From an uncultured Lachnospiraceae bacterium (GTDB lineage: Bacteria > Bacillota > Clostridia > Lachnospirales > Lachnospiraceae): a DNA stretch of 64,000 bases. The translations under genes were made by a program, and so were the position numbers. Shown here in pieces: positions 17,998-26,996 of this stretch (the first letter of the stretch is position 1; each line of letters begins with the position of its first letter). The notes below the pieces were generated by a model. That model was given only the letters and a program-made list of their open reading frames with translations, was not told the origin of the DNA and ran no database searches. The stretch spans positions 21,852 through 85,851 of the forward strand of contig CATLCV010000003.1 of assembly GCA_949893755.1 (NCBI GenBank), written 5' to 3'.

Positions 17998-20066
17998 GAA
18001 TCGAAGCGACAAAGGACACGAGGGCAATCAAGAAAGCCTATGCCCTGATGGCGAAGCAGTACCACCCGGAGGAGCATCCGGCGGAATGGGAGAAACTCTA
18101 CGGGGCATACCAGGCGGCCCTGGAGTATGCGCAGACGGCAGGAGAACTTCCGGAAAATGAATACGGCAGCGGCAGATCTGGTAAAGGAGGAGCCGCTATG
18201 GGAGCGGCAGGAGATGGCCTTGCGGGCGGATCAGCTGGTGATGGTTTCCCCGGCGAAGGCGGAGACGCATCCGGGGCGGCGGAAACAGAGACGGCGGCAG
18301 GCGAACCAGTCTCTGTATCCTCCAACGCTGCATACGGTACATTTTTTCAGGAAGCGCAGGAGCAATGGCTGCGAAAGAAGCATCTGCGTGAACAGTTCAT
18401 GCGCCAAAAGCTCCGGGAGCTTGTCAGCCTGCGGTGGCCAAAGGCGGTAAAGGCGTGGCAGCAGTTTTTTAACACAGATCTCACGATGAACGAGGATGAG
18501 GAAATTCTGCTGATCCTGCTGGAAACGATCCGGGAGAACGCGCTTTCCGAAAAAGTATTCTATCTGATCATGACGAACATGAACTCCCGGTTAAGATTCT
18601 ATGCCGAGATGGGGGACAGCGACCGGGCGCTGGCGGCTATGGAGATCATAAAATATTGTTCCGGGCAGATTCCCCTGTTGCACAGAAAAGCCGAGAGGCG
18701 GAGAAAATGGATCGGCATTCCGGCGGCACTGGCGGCGGTATTTTTTCTCCTGGCGATGACGGGCCTGCATCAGGAATCTGTAACAGAAGGCGACGTCTCT
18801 GTGCTTGCGGCAGAATATCTGAATGAAAAATACGGTGTTTCGGATTATGCGGCGGCAGAGCTTGAAACGGAAAAGATACAGCTTATCGGCAGCAATGAGG
18901 ACCGGATTGATTCCTTTGAGATCCGTGAACCGGAATCCGGAAATATCATTGCCTATGCCATGCGGGATATCGAAGAGACAGAAGGCACATTTTCCTGCTT
19001 TGACAATCTCCAGGAATCGGAGATCAAGGACGCGTTTGAAAAAAGGCTGAATGCCCTGACCGGCCATGAGGAGGGACGGCTGTTCTGGGATTCCGCATTT
19101 TCCGACAGCCTGTCAGGCGGATTGGAGGACGGTTTTTTCCATACAAAATATGAAGGCGATTTTGACACATTTATTCGGCAGGAGACCAGGGAGCGCACCA
19201 ACGCGCCGGGAGTCATGACCTCGTTTCTTATATCCGACTACTGCTCTCTGAACGGGCTCTGTGACTATTATCTTCCCGATCCGGAAGTGGAGACCATGCG
19301 CGAACGGTTTGCGCTTACGGATTATACGGAAGATCCGGATTTACAGGCGGCGCTCCGGCAGGGTGCCGCTGATTATCAGCTCCAGATTCGCGGAGTCATA
19401 CTGCCGAAAAAATTTTTTCAGGAAAAAACAGAGCGGTCGGAGGGAAAACGGAGCGGGATCTATGTGTTGAGGGATGTACATGGGACTCTTGGAATGGAAC
19501 CGCTGATGTCCTTTTTGATGCTCACGGGGTGGTATGTGAATCTTCCCCCGGAGGATGAAAAAATCCTGAATATTTCCAGCGGCATGTATATGCAGCCGGT
19601 CATTTCCATGGGAGAAGGGATCTACGGAGCGGAAAGCACCCTCAGAGGGCAGGCATTTGAGACGGACCCGGCGTGGGTCACCGGGAGCATGGTAAAGACA
19701 GAAAATCCCGATTCTCTCGGCCTCACCGAAGAGGAAAAGGAAAAGGCGGTCAGCTTCCGGCTCGGGGACGGATATGTCCTGAAAAATGATTACTGTCTGG
19801 CCATCGATAAGGACCTCTACGGGATCGCGGACGCGGATTACCGTGTGATGGTCACGAAGCAGAACGGTTTCTCGATGGATCTGGCCGGCCAGCATCTGGA
19901 GGCCGAGGACGGAACCGCGCTGGAAAGATACGTGAGCAGCTATGCAGAGCCCGACGCTGTGCTGAGGATGGGATATGCTCTGGACGGGGAGGGCTATCTT
20001 TTTATAGAATATAGAGCAGCGGATATGGCGGAAGAGGCGGATATCATAACGGTGATCAATCCATAA
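17970..20066 (+). CDS. Membrane J-domain protein with HPE instead of HPD motif
   Basis: 698 residues. The first 50 form a J domain (AFDILGIEATKDTRAIKKAY), but the motif that activates Hsp70 reads YHPEEHP, with HPE at residues 32-34 where HPD is expected. A Gly/Ala-rich linker, a helical region around 120-230, one membrane helix near 249-266 (GIPAALAAVFFLLAMTGL) and a large C-terminal domain follow. The ATG at 17970 has AGGAGGA upstream, inside the Hsp70 gene end. It probably recruits the co-transcribed Hsp70 at the membrane. HPE J proteins exist in related bacteria, so the change may be tolerated with this partner. Confidence 0.8.
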   Translation: MVRRAFDILGIEATKDTRAIKKAYALMAKQYHPEEHPAEWEKLYGAYQAALEYAQTAGELPENEYGSGRSGKGGAAMGAAGDGLAGGSAGDGFPGEGGDASGAAETETAAGEPVSVSSNAAYGTFFQEAQEQWLRKKHLREQFMRQKLRELVSLRWPKAVKAWQQFFNTDLTMNEDEEILLILLETIRENALSEKVFYLIMTNMNSRLRFYAEMGDSDRALAAMEIIKYCSGQIPLLHRKAERRRKWIGIPAALAAVFFLLAMTGLHQESVTEGDVSVLAAEYLNEKYGVSDYAAAELETEKIQLIGSNEDRIDSFEIREPESGNIIAYAMRDIEETEGTFSCFDNLQESEIKDAFEKRLNALTGHEEGRLFWDSAFSDSLSGGLEDGFFHTKYEGDFDTFIRQETRERTNAPGVMTSFLISDYCSLNGLCDYYLPDPEVETMRERFALTDYTEDPDLQAALRQGAADYQLQIRGVILPKKFFQEKTERSEGKRSGIYVLRDVHGTLGMEPLMSFLMLTGWYVNLPPEDEKILNISSGMYMQPVISMGEGIYGAESTLRGQAFETDPAWVTGSMVKTENPDSLGLTEEEKEKAVSFRLGDGYVLKNDYCLAIDKDLYGIADADYRVMVTKQNGFSMDLAGQHLEAEDGTALERYVSSYAEPDAVLRMGYALDGEGYLFIEYRAADMAEEADIITVINP

Positions 20067-20085
20067 CAGGCTATGAAATCCCTCA

Positions 20086-20106
20086 CACATTACGTTATGT
20101 AATGTG
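20086..20106 (+). promoter_or_regulatory. Palindromic operator of the MerR-family gene
   Basis: CACATTACGTTATGTAATGTG is a near-perfect 21-base palindrome in the promoter area of the MerR gene. ACATTACGTTA recurs (inverted) at 21011-21029 before the ABC genes. Confidence 0.75.
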
Positions 20107-20132
20107 GTATGATAAAGCCGGAGGTGAAAATC

Positions 20133-20894
20133 ATGAGCGAAAAGCAAATCAGCACAGGTGAAGCAGCAAAGATTTCCGGGCTTACGATACGGACGTTACA
20201 GCATTATGATAATATCGGAGTGCTTCCGGCATCAGGGCGTACAGAGGGTGGACGGCGCTTTTACACGGAAAGCGATATGATTCAGTTAGAACATATTATC
20301 TTTTATCGTGGTTTGGGCTTTTCATTGAATCAAATTAAAGAAATACTCATTGAAACGAAAACAGATAAGAATGCCGACGAATTATTATCTGCACAAAAGG
20401 TTATGTTGTACAATCAAATATACAATATTCAAAACAGCATTGCCGCCATTGAAGCAAGCCAGGAGATTATCAGTGCAGGAAAAATGCCGCCCTGGACGCT
20501 GCTGGCAGCTTTTATGCAGTCACTCGGCACAGTTGACCTTTCTATTTGGGAAAATTACGAATTTTCAGACGAACAGACAGAAGTCTTTCAAGAACATTTT
20601 CAAACACTGAATGATGTAATGGACTTTTACAATACATGGAAACGCCTTTCCATAAAATCGGCAGCATTCAATGAAGCCGGAATAAAACCCGACGAAGCAA
20701 TCGCCCAGACATTAGCAATGGAGTGGACGGAAATGACGCAAAAAGCCACAGGGGGAAATCCCGAACATGAGCAGGCATTTTTAGCAGTTGATCATCAAAG
20801 AGATGTGTGGAATCCTGCTGAACGGGAACTGATTGAAAAAGCAGAGCCATTTTTGGAGGAAGCCTTAAACATTTACAATCAAAAACAGGAATAA
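20133..20894 (+). CDS. MerR-family regulator with TipA-type C-terminal domain
   Basis: 253 residues. The N-terminal winged helix STGEAAKISGLTIRTLQHYD and the GRTEGGRRFYTESD wing are typical of MerR. The C-terminal 130 residues (from about WENYEFSDEQTEVFQEHF) resemble the TipAS antibiotic-binding domain. The ATG at 20133 with GGAGGTGAAAATC upstream is preferred to an ATG at 20109. It lies before an ABC transporter operon that carries the same operator, so it probably induces export of a bound compound. Codon use and base composition here are clearly AT-richer than in flanking genes, which suggests horizontal acquisition of 20.1-22.9 kb. Confidence 0.9.
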   Translation: MSEKQISTGEAAKISGLTIRTLQHYDNIGVLPASGRTEGGRRFYTESDMIQLEHIIFYRGLGFSLNQIKEILIETKTDKNADELLSAQKVMLYNQIYNIQNSIAAIEASQEIISAGKMPPWTLLAAFMQSLGTVDLSIWENYEFSDEQTEVFQEHFQTLNDVMDFYNTWKRLSIKSAAFNEAGIKPDEAIAQTLAMEWTEMTQKATGGNPEHEQAFLAVDHQRDVWNPAERELIEKAEPFLEEALNIYNQKQE

Positions 20895-20903
20895 GGAGTA
20901 AAG

Positions 20904-20948
20904 CAGGGTATCATTCCGGAGTATCAGTCCTGGAATGATACCCTGCTT
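20904..20948 (+). terminator. 15-bp terminator-like hairpin after the MerR gene
   Basis: GCAGGGTATCATTCC pairs perfectly with GGAATGATACCCTGC across a 14-base loop, followed by TTTGC. It separates the MerR gene from the ABC operon. Confidence 0.7.
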
Positions 20949-20996
20949 TGCGGTTGCTCCTTGGAGCATCTAACCGCACAGCTGGAATTTTTTTGA
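20949..20996 (+). repeat. Dispersed repeat, family 1, copy D (partial)
   Basis: Contains GCTCCTTGGAGCATCTAACC and CGCACAGCTGGAATTTTTTT, the hairpin end of the family 1 repeat seen at 22943-22991. Confidence 0.65.
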
Positions 20997-21010
20997 AAAA
21001 ACACTTGCTA

Positions 21011-21029
21011 ATAACGTAACGTAATGTAT
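21011..21029 (+). promoter_or_regulatory. Operator copy before the ABC transporter operon
   Basis: ATAACGTAACGTAATGTAT shares ACATTACGTTA (inverted) with the operator at 20086. It sits in the promoter spacer, where MerR activators bind. Confidence 0.65.
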
Positions 21030-21059
21030 TAAGATATGGAAAGAAAGGTTGGTGACAAA

Positions 21060-21974
21060 ATGAAAAATATCATAGAGATTAAAAATTTGTGCAGACAGTT
21101 TGATAAGTTTGTCGCTGTAAATAATATCAGCTTTACGGTAAAACAAGGGGAATTGTTTGCGTTTCTCGGAACGAACGGCGCAGGAAAGTCCACAACAATC
21201 AGTATGATCTGCACGCTGCTTGCGAAAACTTCCGGCAGCATAATTGTAGACGGGTTTGACACAGAGAAAGAAGCCGCAAAGGTGAGAAGCCGTCTGGGTG
21301 TCGTTTTTCAGACCAATGTTTTAGACGATTTATTGACAGTTGGGGATAACCTGAATATACGGGCACGTTTTCAGGGACTGTCTGGCAATGAACTGCATTG
21401 CAGGATAAAAGAGCTGCGAGATGTGTTTGGGCTTTCCGATATTTGGAAACGCCCTTTTGGGAAATTATCCGGAGGACAGAAGCGAAAATGCGAAATCGCC
21501 CGTGCAATCTTAAACAAACCGGAAATCCTTATATTGGACGAACCGACGACGGGGTTGGACCCGCAGACACGCACAGCCATTTGGAAGCTGATACGGGATA
21601 TGCAGATCCAACAGGGAATGACCGTCTTTCTCACAACACATTACATGGAAGAAGCGGCAGCGGCAGACAATGTATTGATATTGGAAAAGGGCAGAATTTG
21701 TGCCGAGGGAACACCAGACACATTGAAGAGTAAATACGGAAAAGATACGCTAAAGCTGCGCTTCCATAATTCAGAGAAAGGCATGAAGCAACTGCGGGCA
21801 TTGGGGTACAGCCCAACGCAAAAAACGGATTATGTTTCAATTTCGATTGAGGACAGCCATGAAGCGTTAAAAATAGTAAACAGTTTGGATGACTTCTTTG
21901 ATTTTGAATTGATAAAAGGAAATATGGACGACGTTTTTTTAACTGTAACAGGTCATACGGAGGTGCCGAAATGA
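21060..21974 (+). CDS. ABC transporter ATP-binding protein (DrrA-like)
   Basis: 304 residues with Walker A GTNGAGKST, signature KLSGGQKRKCEIARA, Walker B ILILDEPTTGLDP and the switch His in LTTHYMEE. The C-terminal extension is of the kind seen in daunorubicin-type exporters. The ATG at 21060 is preferred to one at 21036 because AAAGGTTGGTG precedes it. The permease gene overlaps its last four bases. Control by the adjacent MerR/TipA-type regulator is suggested by the shared operator. The substrate is probably a toxic small molecule or peptide. Confidence 0.94.
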   Translation: MKNIIEIKNLCRQFDKFVAVNNISFTVKQGELFAFLGTNGAGKSTTISMICTLLAKTSGSIIVDGFDTEKEAAKVRSRLGVVFQTNVLDDLLTVGDNLNIRARFQGLSGNELHCRIKELRDVFGLSDIWKRPFGKLSGGQKRKCEIARAILNKPEILILDEPTTGLDPQTRTAIWKLIRDMQIQQGMTVFLTTHYMEEAAAADNVLILEKGRICAEGTPDTLKSKYGKDTLKLRFHNSEKGMKQLRALGYSPTQKTDYVSISIEDSHEALKIVNSLDDFFDFELIKGNMDDVFLTVTGHTEVPK

Positions 21975-22897
21975 GAGAAATAAAAGTATTAACTGGCAGG
22001 ACAATGAAGCTTTATCTGAAAAACCCATTATCCATTTTATTTTCTTTTGTTTACATGCTGTTATTTATCGTTCTTATCAGCCTGTTTCTCGGTGACTATA
22101 TGGCAAAAGGAATGATGGACGTATACGCCGAAGTGGAGGGAATGGATTTTACTCATATACGCTGGCTGGTTGACACAACATCAATGGCGGGCGTATTGAT
22201 GATTAACTGTATCTTAGTTCCCCTCAATGTACTTACAATCATGGTTCAGGACAGCAGCGATCATCGGTTAGACAGTTTCCTTGTCAGTGCGGCAGCCCGC
22301 AATAAGTTAGTTGTTGGTTATTGGTTAGCCCCGTTTCTTGTGGGTATTGTGATGAATGTACTCTGTCTGTTCCTGTCAGAGGGATTTATCGTAATAAATG
22401 GCGGCGAATGGTTAAGTATACAGAGCAATATAGAAATGGCAGGCTTAATGATTGCGAACACATTTTCAGCAGCAAGTATACTTTTTGCAGCAGCTATGTT
22501 GACAAAAAGTGTAAGCCTGTACAGCACATTTACAGGGATTATGTCTGCGCTGGTTGGATTCCTTACAGGAGCATTTTTGCCAATAGGCATGTTCCCCGCA
22601 AATATCCAAAAAATATTTGCACTTATCCCGGCTCATCATGGCGCAACGCTCATGCGCAAGGTAATGACAAGAGAACCTCTTATGGCAACTTTTGGCAATG
22701 TGACAGACCAGATAGTAAAAGGTACTTTTATGACAGCGGAAGAAATTATAGATATCTATGCGTCCGAAAATGGAATCACTTATATGTTCGGAGATATGCA
22801 GTTTCCTTTTTCTGCAATGCTTATCATAGTGGTTGGTTCGGGGCTGCTGTTTATGGCATTTAGCATGATCTGGATGGAGCATTACAAAAAGCATTAG
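21971..22897 (+). CDS. ABC-2-type transporter permease (DrrB-like)
   Basis: 308 residues with six hydrophobic segments: about 20-42 (SILFSFVYMLLFIVLISLFL), 75-95 (AGVLMINCILVPLNVLTIMV), 118-140, 160-180, 190-210 and a last one near 280-300 (AMLIIVVGSGLLFMAFSMIW). A cytoplasmic QDSSDHRLDSFLVSAAARNK coupling stretch lies near residue 98. It starts inside the ATPase stop region, which indicates tight coupling. It forms the membrane part of the exporter regulated by the MerR protein. Confidence 0.9.
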   Translation: MREIKVLTGRTMKLYLKNPLSILFSFVYMLLFIVLISLFLGDYMAKGMMDVYAEVEGMDFTHIRWLVDTTSMAGVLMINCILVPLNVLTIMVQDSSDHRLDSFLVSAAARNKLVVGYWLAPFLVGIVMNVLCLFLSEGFIVINGGEWLSIQSNIEMAGLMIANTFSAASILFAAAMLTKSVSLYSTFTGIMSALVGFLTGAFLPIGMFPANIQKIFALIPAHHGATLMRKVMTREPLMATFGNVTDQIVKGTFMTAEEIIDIYASENGITYMFGDMQFPFSAMLIIVVGSGLLFMAFSMIWMEHYKKH

Positions 22898-22991
22898 CAG
22901 ACGTATAAGTGCGTCGGTACGGTTTTTGCGAATGGATACGTGGGTTGGATGCTCCTTGGAGCATCCAACCGAACAGCAGGAAATTTTTCCG
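22892..22991 (+). repeat. Dispersed intergenic repeat, family 1, copy B (full) with 13-bp hairpin
   Basis: Includes GCATTAGCAGACGTATAAG, GTACGGTTTTTGCGAATGG and the hairpin GGTTGGATGCTCC-TT-GGAGCATCCAACC (22943-22970, 13 perfect pairs). The same order is found inverted at 63837-63940 and partly at 11059. The hairpin also follows the ABC operon and could terminate it. Confidence 0.8.
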
Positions 22992-23007
22992 GCTGTATGT
23001 CATACTG

Positions 23008-23766
23008 TCAGACTGCAGTCCACCCTCCGTCAATATAGATCGTCTGTCCGGTGGTGTAGGCGCAGTTCTCCGACGCGAACAGCAGCAGCTGTCCGCACAG
23101 CTCTTCGATCTTTCCGGGCCTGCCGAGCGGGCATCTTTTTTTCAGCTCTTCCAGCGCCGCCTCGTCGAACTGCATCATTTCCGACGGAAATTCTCCCGGG
23201 CCGATGGCATTTACGGTAATGTTGTACTTTGCCCATTCCTGCGCCAGTGACCTTGTGAAGTTCGGCACTGCTCCCTTTGTGGCGTTATAGGCAAGGATGG
23301 GGTGGTTCATCGCCGCGATGTGTCCGTACATGGACGCGGTGTTGATGATGCGGCCGTACTGGTTTTGGATCATATTTTTCGCGCATTCCCTTGCCATGAG
23401 GAAATACCCTGTCAGGCTGACGTCCACCACCTTCTGCCACTGGTCCAGGGAAAGGTCCACCGTCGGGCAGTACGCCATCATTCCGGCATTGTTCACCAGA
23501 ATATCTACTTTTCCAAATGTATCAATGACAGACTGCACCCCTGCCACGACCTGGGCCTCGTCTCCCACGTCGCACGGAACCGGCAGGCATTCCCCGCCCA
23601 TGGCTTCTATTTCCCCTTTGAGCGTTTCCAGCTTCTCTTTTCGCCTTGCAAATGCAGCCACCTTCGCGCCGTTTTCCGCAAAGGCTTTGCAATACTCGTA
23701 GCCAAGTCCAGAGGATGCCCCCGTTACGACCGCAACTCTTCCTGTCAGATCCATGTAATTTTTCAT
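23008..23766 (-). CDS. Short-chain dehydrogenase/reductase
   Basis: 252 residues of classical SDR type: cofactor loop VVTGASSGLGYEY (TGxxxGxG), ILVNNAGMM, catalytic Ser in NTASMYG, and the Tyr/Lys pair in ILAYNATKGAV, ending ITGQTIYIDGGW-like (TTGQTIYIDGGWTAV). The length is standard. It is divergent from a TetR-family gene, with a TetR-type palindrome between them, so it is probably induced by its own substrate. The substrate cannot be told; relatives act on polyols, sugars or oxoacyl compounds. Confidence 0.92.
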   Translation of the reverse strand: MKNYMDLTGRVAVVTGASSGLGYEYCKAFAENGAKVAAFARRKEKLETLKGEIEAMGGECLPVPCDVGDEAQVVAGVQSVIDTFGKVDILVNNAGMMAYCPTVDLSLDQWQKVVDVSLTGYFLMARECAKNMIQNQYGRIINTASMYGHIAAMNHPILAYNATKGAVPNFTRSLAQEWAKYNITVNAIGPGEFPSEMMQFDEAALEELKKRCPLGRPGKIEELCGQLLLFASENCAYTTGQTIYIDGGWTAV

Positions 23767-23874
23767 GATGATTTCTCCTTGCTTTCTTGTTATTTTTAGT
23801 TATACTCACGGCCGATGAAATCTGGCGCGCAGTATACAGGGTACGCCTGGTCAAGGTGTGACCTTTCACTATTT

Positions 23875-23906
23875 TTACAGTTTACCGGCCAGCCAGCAAA
23901 GTGTAA
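23875..23906. repeat. Dispersed palindrome, family 2, copy 2
   Basis: TTACAGTTTACCGGCCAGCC followed by AGCAAAGTGTAA matches the arm and core order of the element at 15849. Confidence 0.6.
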
Positions 23907-24013
23907 TCTTGTTTTCAGCTTCCGATTATGTTAAGGTATAGCTAGCTGTTCCGAATGATTATGTTCATCATATAACAACTGGATTTTCCAGACAATCAAC
24001 AATCCTGTTCTAT

Positions 24014-24029
24014 TGTCGATTAATCGACA
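24014..24029. promoter_or_regulatory. Palindromic operator, probable TetR site
   Basis: TGTCGATTAATCGACA is a perfect 16-base palindrome, followed by a half-like TTGTCGATAA at 24042. It lies between the divergent SDR and TetR genes. Confidence 0.7.
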
Positions 24030-24134
24030 CTTTTGCCTGAATTGTCGATAAATCTGCCACGAAGTATGACATGATGCGCACAGCCGCATGAGGAATTATG
24101 CCGCCTGCGAAACGGCGGCGGAATGGAGATCGAG

Positions 24135-24728
24135 ATGAAAAACCCGGACCGCCGGACGAGAAAAACGAAGCATACGATCAAACAGATTTTTCTCGGCCTG
24201 CTGAAACAAAAAGCAATTGAAAAGATTTCTGTGACGGAGCTGTGCAGCCTGGCGGATATCAACCGGTCTACGTTTTATCTGCATTATTGTGATATCTACG
24301 CTCTGCTCGAAGAGATCGAACTGGACTGCCTGACAGAATTTGACCGGCTGGCGGAAGAGATCTCCCGGCAGTCGATCGCGCCCAGGCAGGTGACACGGAT
24401 GATCCTGGAATATATTTATGGCCAGAAGGAGCTGCTGTCCCTTCTCCTGTTAAAAAATAACCGGCATGATTTCTGGCAGAAGATCAACCGGAAGGTCCTG
24501 CAGCTTTTCAAGATCAAGACTCTGCAGAATTATCAGCTTCCGGAGCACATGAGTGAAAATGAATTTGACGATATGCTTCTTTTTTATGCCTCGGGATTTT
24601 ATGCGGTTTTTGAGAAATGGTTATCGGAGCAATGTACGGAGGATATTGAAAAAGTTGCGGAAAAAACGACTCTGTTTTCTCAGATCTGCTTTGACCATCT
24701 GCTGATCAGGGGGAGAGCCGGGACGTGA
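24135..24728 (+). CDS. TetR/AcrR-family transcriptional regulator
   Basis: 197 residues. The N-terminal helix-turn-helix runs KAIEKISVTELCSLADINRS followed by TFYLHYCDIYALLEE, the classic TetR pattern. The ATG at 24135 has GGAG 6 bases upstream; an ATG four codons earlier has no site. It is divergent from the SDR gene with a perfect palindrome between them, so it likely represses both. The ligand-binding C-terminal half is too variable to infer an effector. Confidence 0.9.
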   Translation: MKNPDRRTRKTKHTIKQIFLGLLKQKAIEKISVTELCSLADINRSTFYLHYCDIYALLEEIELDCLTEFDRLAEEISRQSIAPRQVTRMILEYIYGQKELLSLLLLKNNRHDFWQKINRKVLQLFKIKTLQNYQLPEHMSENEFDDMLLFYASGFYAVFEKWLSEQCTEDIEKVAEKTTLFSQICFDHLLIRGRAGT

Positions 24729-24747
24729 CCAAACAGCTTTTGATAAA

Positions 24748-24793
24748 AAACTCCCTGCGCAGAGATTTTCTGTTCCGCGCGGGGAGTTTTTGT
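24748..24793 (+). terminator. Rho-independent terminator of the TetR gene
   Basis: AACTCCCTGCGC and GCGCGGGGAGTT pair across a loop of about 16 bases, followed by TTTTTGTT. Confidence 0.8.
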
Positions 24794-24866
24794 TAACACG
24801 CCTGGTCAAGATGTGACCTGTATTGATTTTTCCCGCCTGCATGGCCGCAATGTAATGCTGCGGCTT

Positions 24867-26996
24867 TCACTGCCTCCAGCGTTTTCCTGCTGCCAATCCT
24901 GCTGCGGAAACGGCCGCAAGGGTGAGCAGCCACACGACCGGCGTATTGTCGCCGGTTTTGGGAGAGTTCTCCAAATTTCCCTGGCTCTGAGAAGGCTTTT
25001 GCGCCGGTTTCTGTGTCTGGTTCTGGGATGGATCCTTAGGCGGTTCTTGTCCGGTTCCATCTGACGGATCATCTGGTTTTTCAGACGGGTTATCCGGTTT
25101 TTCAGACGGGTCATCCGGTTTTTCGGATGGATTTCCTGATCCTTCCTCCTGAATCGTCAATGTCGTCTGGGCCAGCCCGTCCGTAAAATGGATTGCCACC
25201 GTATGCTCTCCGGCTGTCAGTGTTTTCAGGTATTCCGGCTTTAGAGTGATGATCGTGGAGCCGGCCGCAGCCGTGTAATGTTCTTTCGCGATCTCAGTTC
25301 CATCCACCGACACACTGACAAATTTACTGAAATCACCATTTGCCTTGATGGTAACGCCTTTATTTTTACCGATCACGAACGTCTGGTCCGCACCCTCAAT
25401 GATCGATACGGCGGGCAGAGGTTTTAATCCGGCAATCGCCGCTTCGATCGCCGCCGCATATCCATCCACAACGTCCTGCTCCCGGACATCCTTTCCCCGG
25501 ACAACCGCATTGACCGCAGCCTCTACCGCATCAAAATTGATATAATCCGCCTTGTTCAGCGCTTTTGCCTTCGCGACCGCCTCGTCCACCGCACTGTAAT
25601 CCGCGTCTAAAAAGGTAACCTGTCCATTTGTATTATTGCTCGATATATTTTCATAGGACGGCACCCCGTTGGAGGTGATGATGCCGCCGATGTGAATATT
25701 ATTTCCGGAGGAAATGCTTCCTGCTCCGATCTCTGTCGTTCCGCCGGTGATGGTGATATCGCCACTGACGTCGATTCCGGATGCACCGGAGCCGCCTGGA
25801 GAAATCACATTCGAATCCTTCATTGTCAGGTTTCCGTTTACAAAGATTCCTCCCCTGTTACTCTGATTTGATGTTGACTTCACTTCGGAACCTTCAATTT
25901 CAAGGTTTCCTTTTTCACAGTACATTCCCACTTTATTTTCCGATTCTGCCTCTATGACAGAATCCTTAATCACGGTATCATTAACCACATAAAAAGCCGG
26001 GAGGTAACCTTTTGCAGTCACCTTTGAGGAATCTGTAACTGTAAGCCCATTGCATATAATACTGTTAAGCTCCGTAGATTCCGCATGAACCGTAGAATTG
26101 GAAATGGTGATATTTGCATCTGCCCCCACTGCCAGTCCTCTGTTTGCAATTGCTGTTATGTCCGAACCGTTCAAAATCTCCAGATTTCCACCGCAGGATA
26201 TCACAAAATTATCCGCTCTGGGTACTGCAAGCCTGCTGCCTGAAATCTTTAAATTTCCGGAAACACCAATTCCTCCATCCGCACTGTTCATAGTAATACT
26301 TGAATTGTCTGATATCGTAAGCGAAGCCGGATTGGGGTCTCCATACTTGCTGATTGCATTAATTCCTGTGCTTTGAATATCTGAACCGGAACTGATCGGC
26401 ATATCAATCACTATATTGGAATTACGAATCAAGTTTTCGCCGCCGCCAATATACAGTCCATAACCGCTGACTGCCTGATCTTTTACACCTGAATTGTTTG
26501 GATCCTCAAACAGTTGGTCTAAATTACTGACCGTAATCTGCAAGTTGGCGTCCTGCACAGTCAGCCCACCTTCTTCTATGCGGATTCCACAGCTTGGATT
26601 TGAACCGAACTGATTCTTCTCTGCGAGGATCGTAAGTCTGCCTCCGCCGATTCCTTTTAGAAGAAACGGATTGCTGCTTCCAATCCCCCAATAGGCTTCG
26701 ATCAAGTTCTGCCCCGCCAATTCCACGGTGACTCCCTCTTCTTCAATTTGAATCCCATACATAAGGGCACTTCCGGCATTTCCCCCGGTGATCTCCGCAT
26801 GATTCAGCGTCAACGTTTTTGTAGCCGGATCATACTTTGCCGTACCGCTTCCGCACTGTATTGTATGATCCGCCGCTTGAAGAATATCGGTTCCGTTTAC
26901 CCGGATCCCGCCGTCTGCAGATACCGTTTCCGGCTGAACGATCCACATAAAGCAAACTGCCAGAAACAAATAGAGTATTTTTTTCTTTGCGCCCAT
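24867..26996 (-). CDS. Sortase-anchored surface protein with repetitive beta-helix-like region
   Basis: 709 residues. A signal peptide (MGAKKKILYLFLAVCFMWIV, cleaved near VSADGG), then about 400 residues of short, Asn/Gly/Ser-rich turns (ITISNSTVHAESTE, LTVTDSSKVTAKG, LEIEGSEVKSTS) typical of right-handed beta-helix adhesins or carbohydrate-binding proteins, a helical FIVAR-like stretch (YSAVDEAVAKAKALNKADY), an Ig-like domain, a wall linker with PSEKPDD repeats, and a sortase motif SPKTGD followed by a hydrophobic helix and basic tail. The ATG at 26996 follows AGGAAAGGA and begins the signal peptide; the longer frame upstream is not used. It is probably displayed on the cell wall and binds polymers or host glycans. 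Confidence 0.85.
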   Translation of the reverse strand: MGAKKKILYLFLAVCFMWIVQPETVSADGGIRVNGTDILQAADHTIQCGSGTAKYDPATKTLTLNHAEITGGNAGSALMYGIQIEEEGVTVELAGQNLIEAYWGIGSSNPFLLKGIGGGRLTILAEKNQFGSNPSCGIRIEEGGLTVQDANLQITVSNLDQLFEDPNNSGVKDQAVSGYGLYIGGGENLIRNSNIVIDMPISSGSDIQSTGINAISKYGDPNPASLTISDNSSITMNSADGGIGVSGNLKISGSRLAVPRADNFVISCGGNLEILNGSDITAIANRGLAVGADANITISNSTVHAESTELNSIICNGLTVTDSSKVTAKGYLPAFYVVNDTVIKDSVIEAESENKVGMYCEKGNLEIEGSEVKSTSNQSNRGGIFVNGNLTMKDSNVISPGGSGASGIDVSGDITITGGTTEIGAGSISSGNNIHIGGIITSNGVPSYENISSNNTNGQVTFLDADYSAVDEAVAKAKALNKADYINFDAVEAAVNAVVRGKDVREQDVVDGYAAAIEAAIAGLKPLPAVSIIEGADQTFVIGKNKGVTIKANGDFSKFVSVSVDGTEIAKEHYTAAAGSTIITLKPEYLKTLTAGEHTVAIHFTDGLAQTTLTIQEEGSGNPSEKPDDPSEKPDNPSEKPDDPSDGTGQEPPKDPSQNQTQKPAQKPSQSQGNLENSPKTGDNTPVVWLLTLAAVSAAGLAAGKRWRQ

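Larger units (their letters stand above)
23767..24134. other. Divergent intergenic region between SDR and TetR genes
   Basis: It holds a family 2 palindrome (23875-23906), a palindromic operator (24014-24029) with a half copy ATTGTCGATAAA (24041), and a GGTCAAGGTGTGACC palindrome near 23849 that recurs as GGTCAAGATGTGACC near 24804, just past the TetR gene. TCTGGCGCGCAGTATA at 23821 recurs near 6298. Confidence 0.6.
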
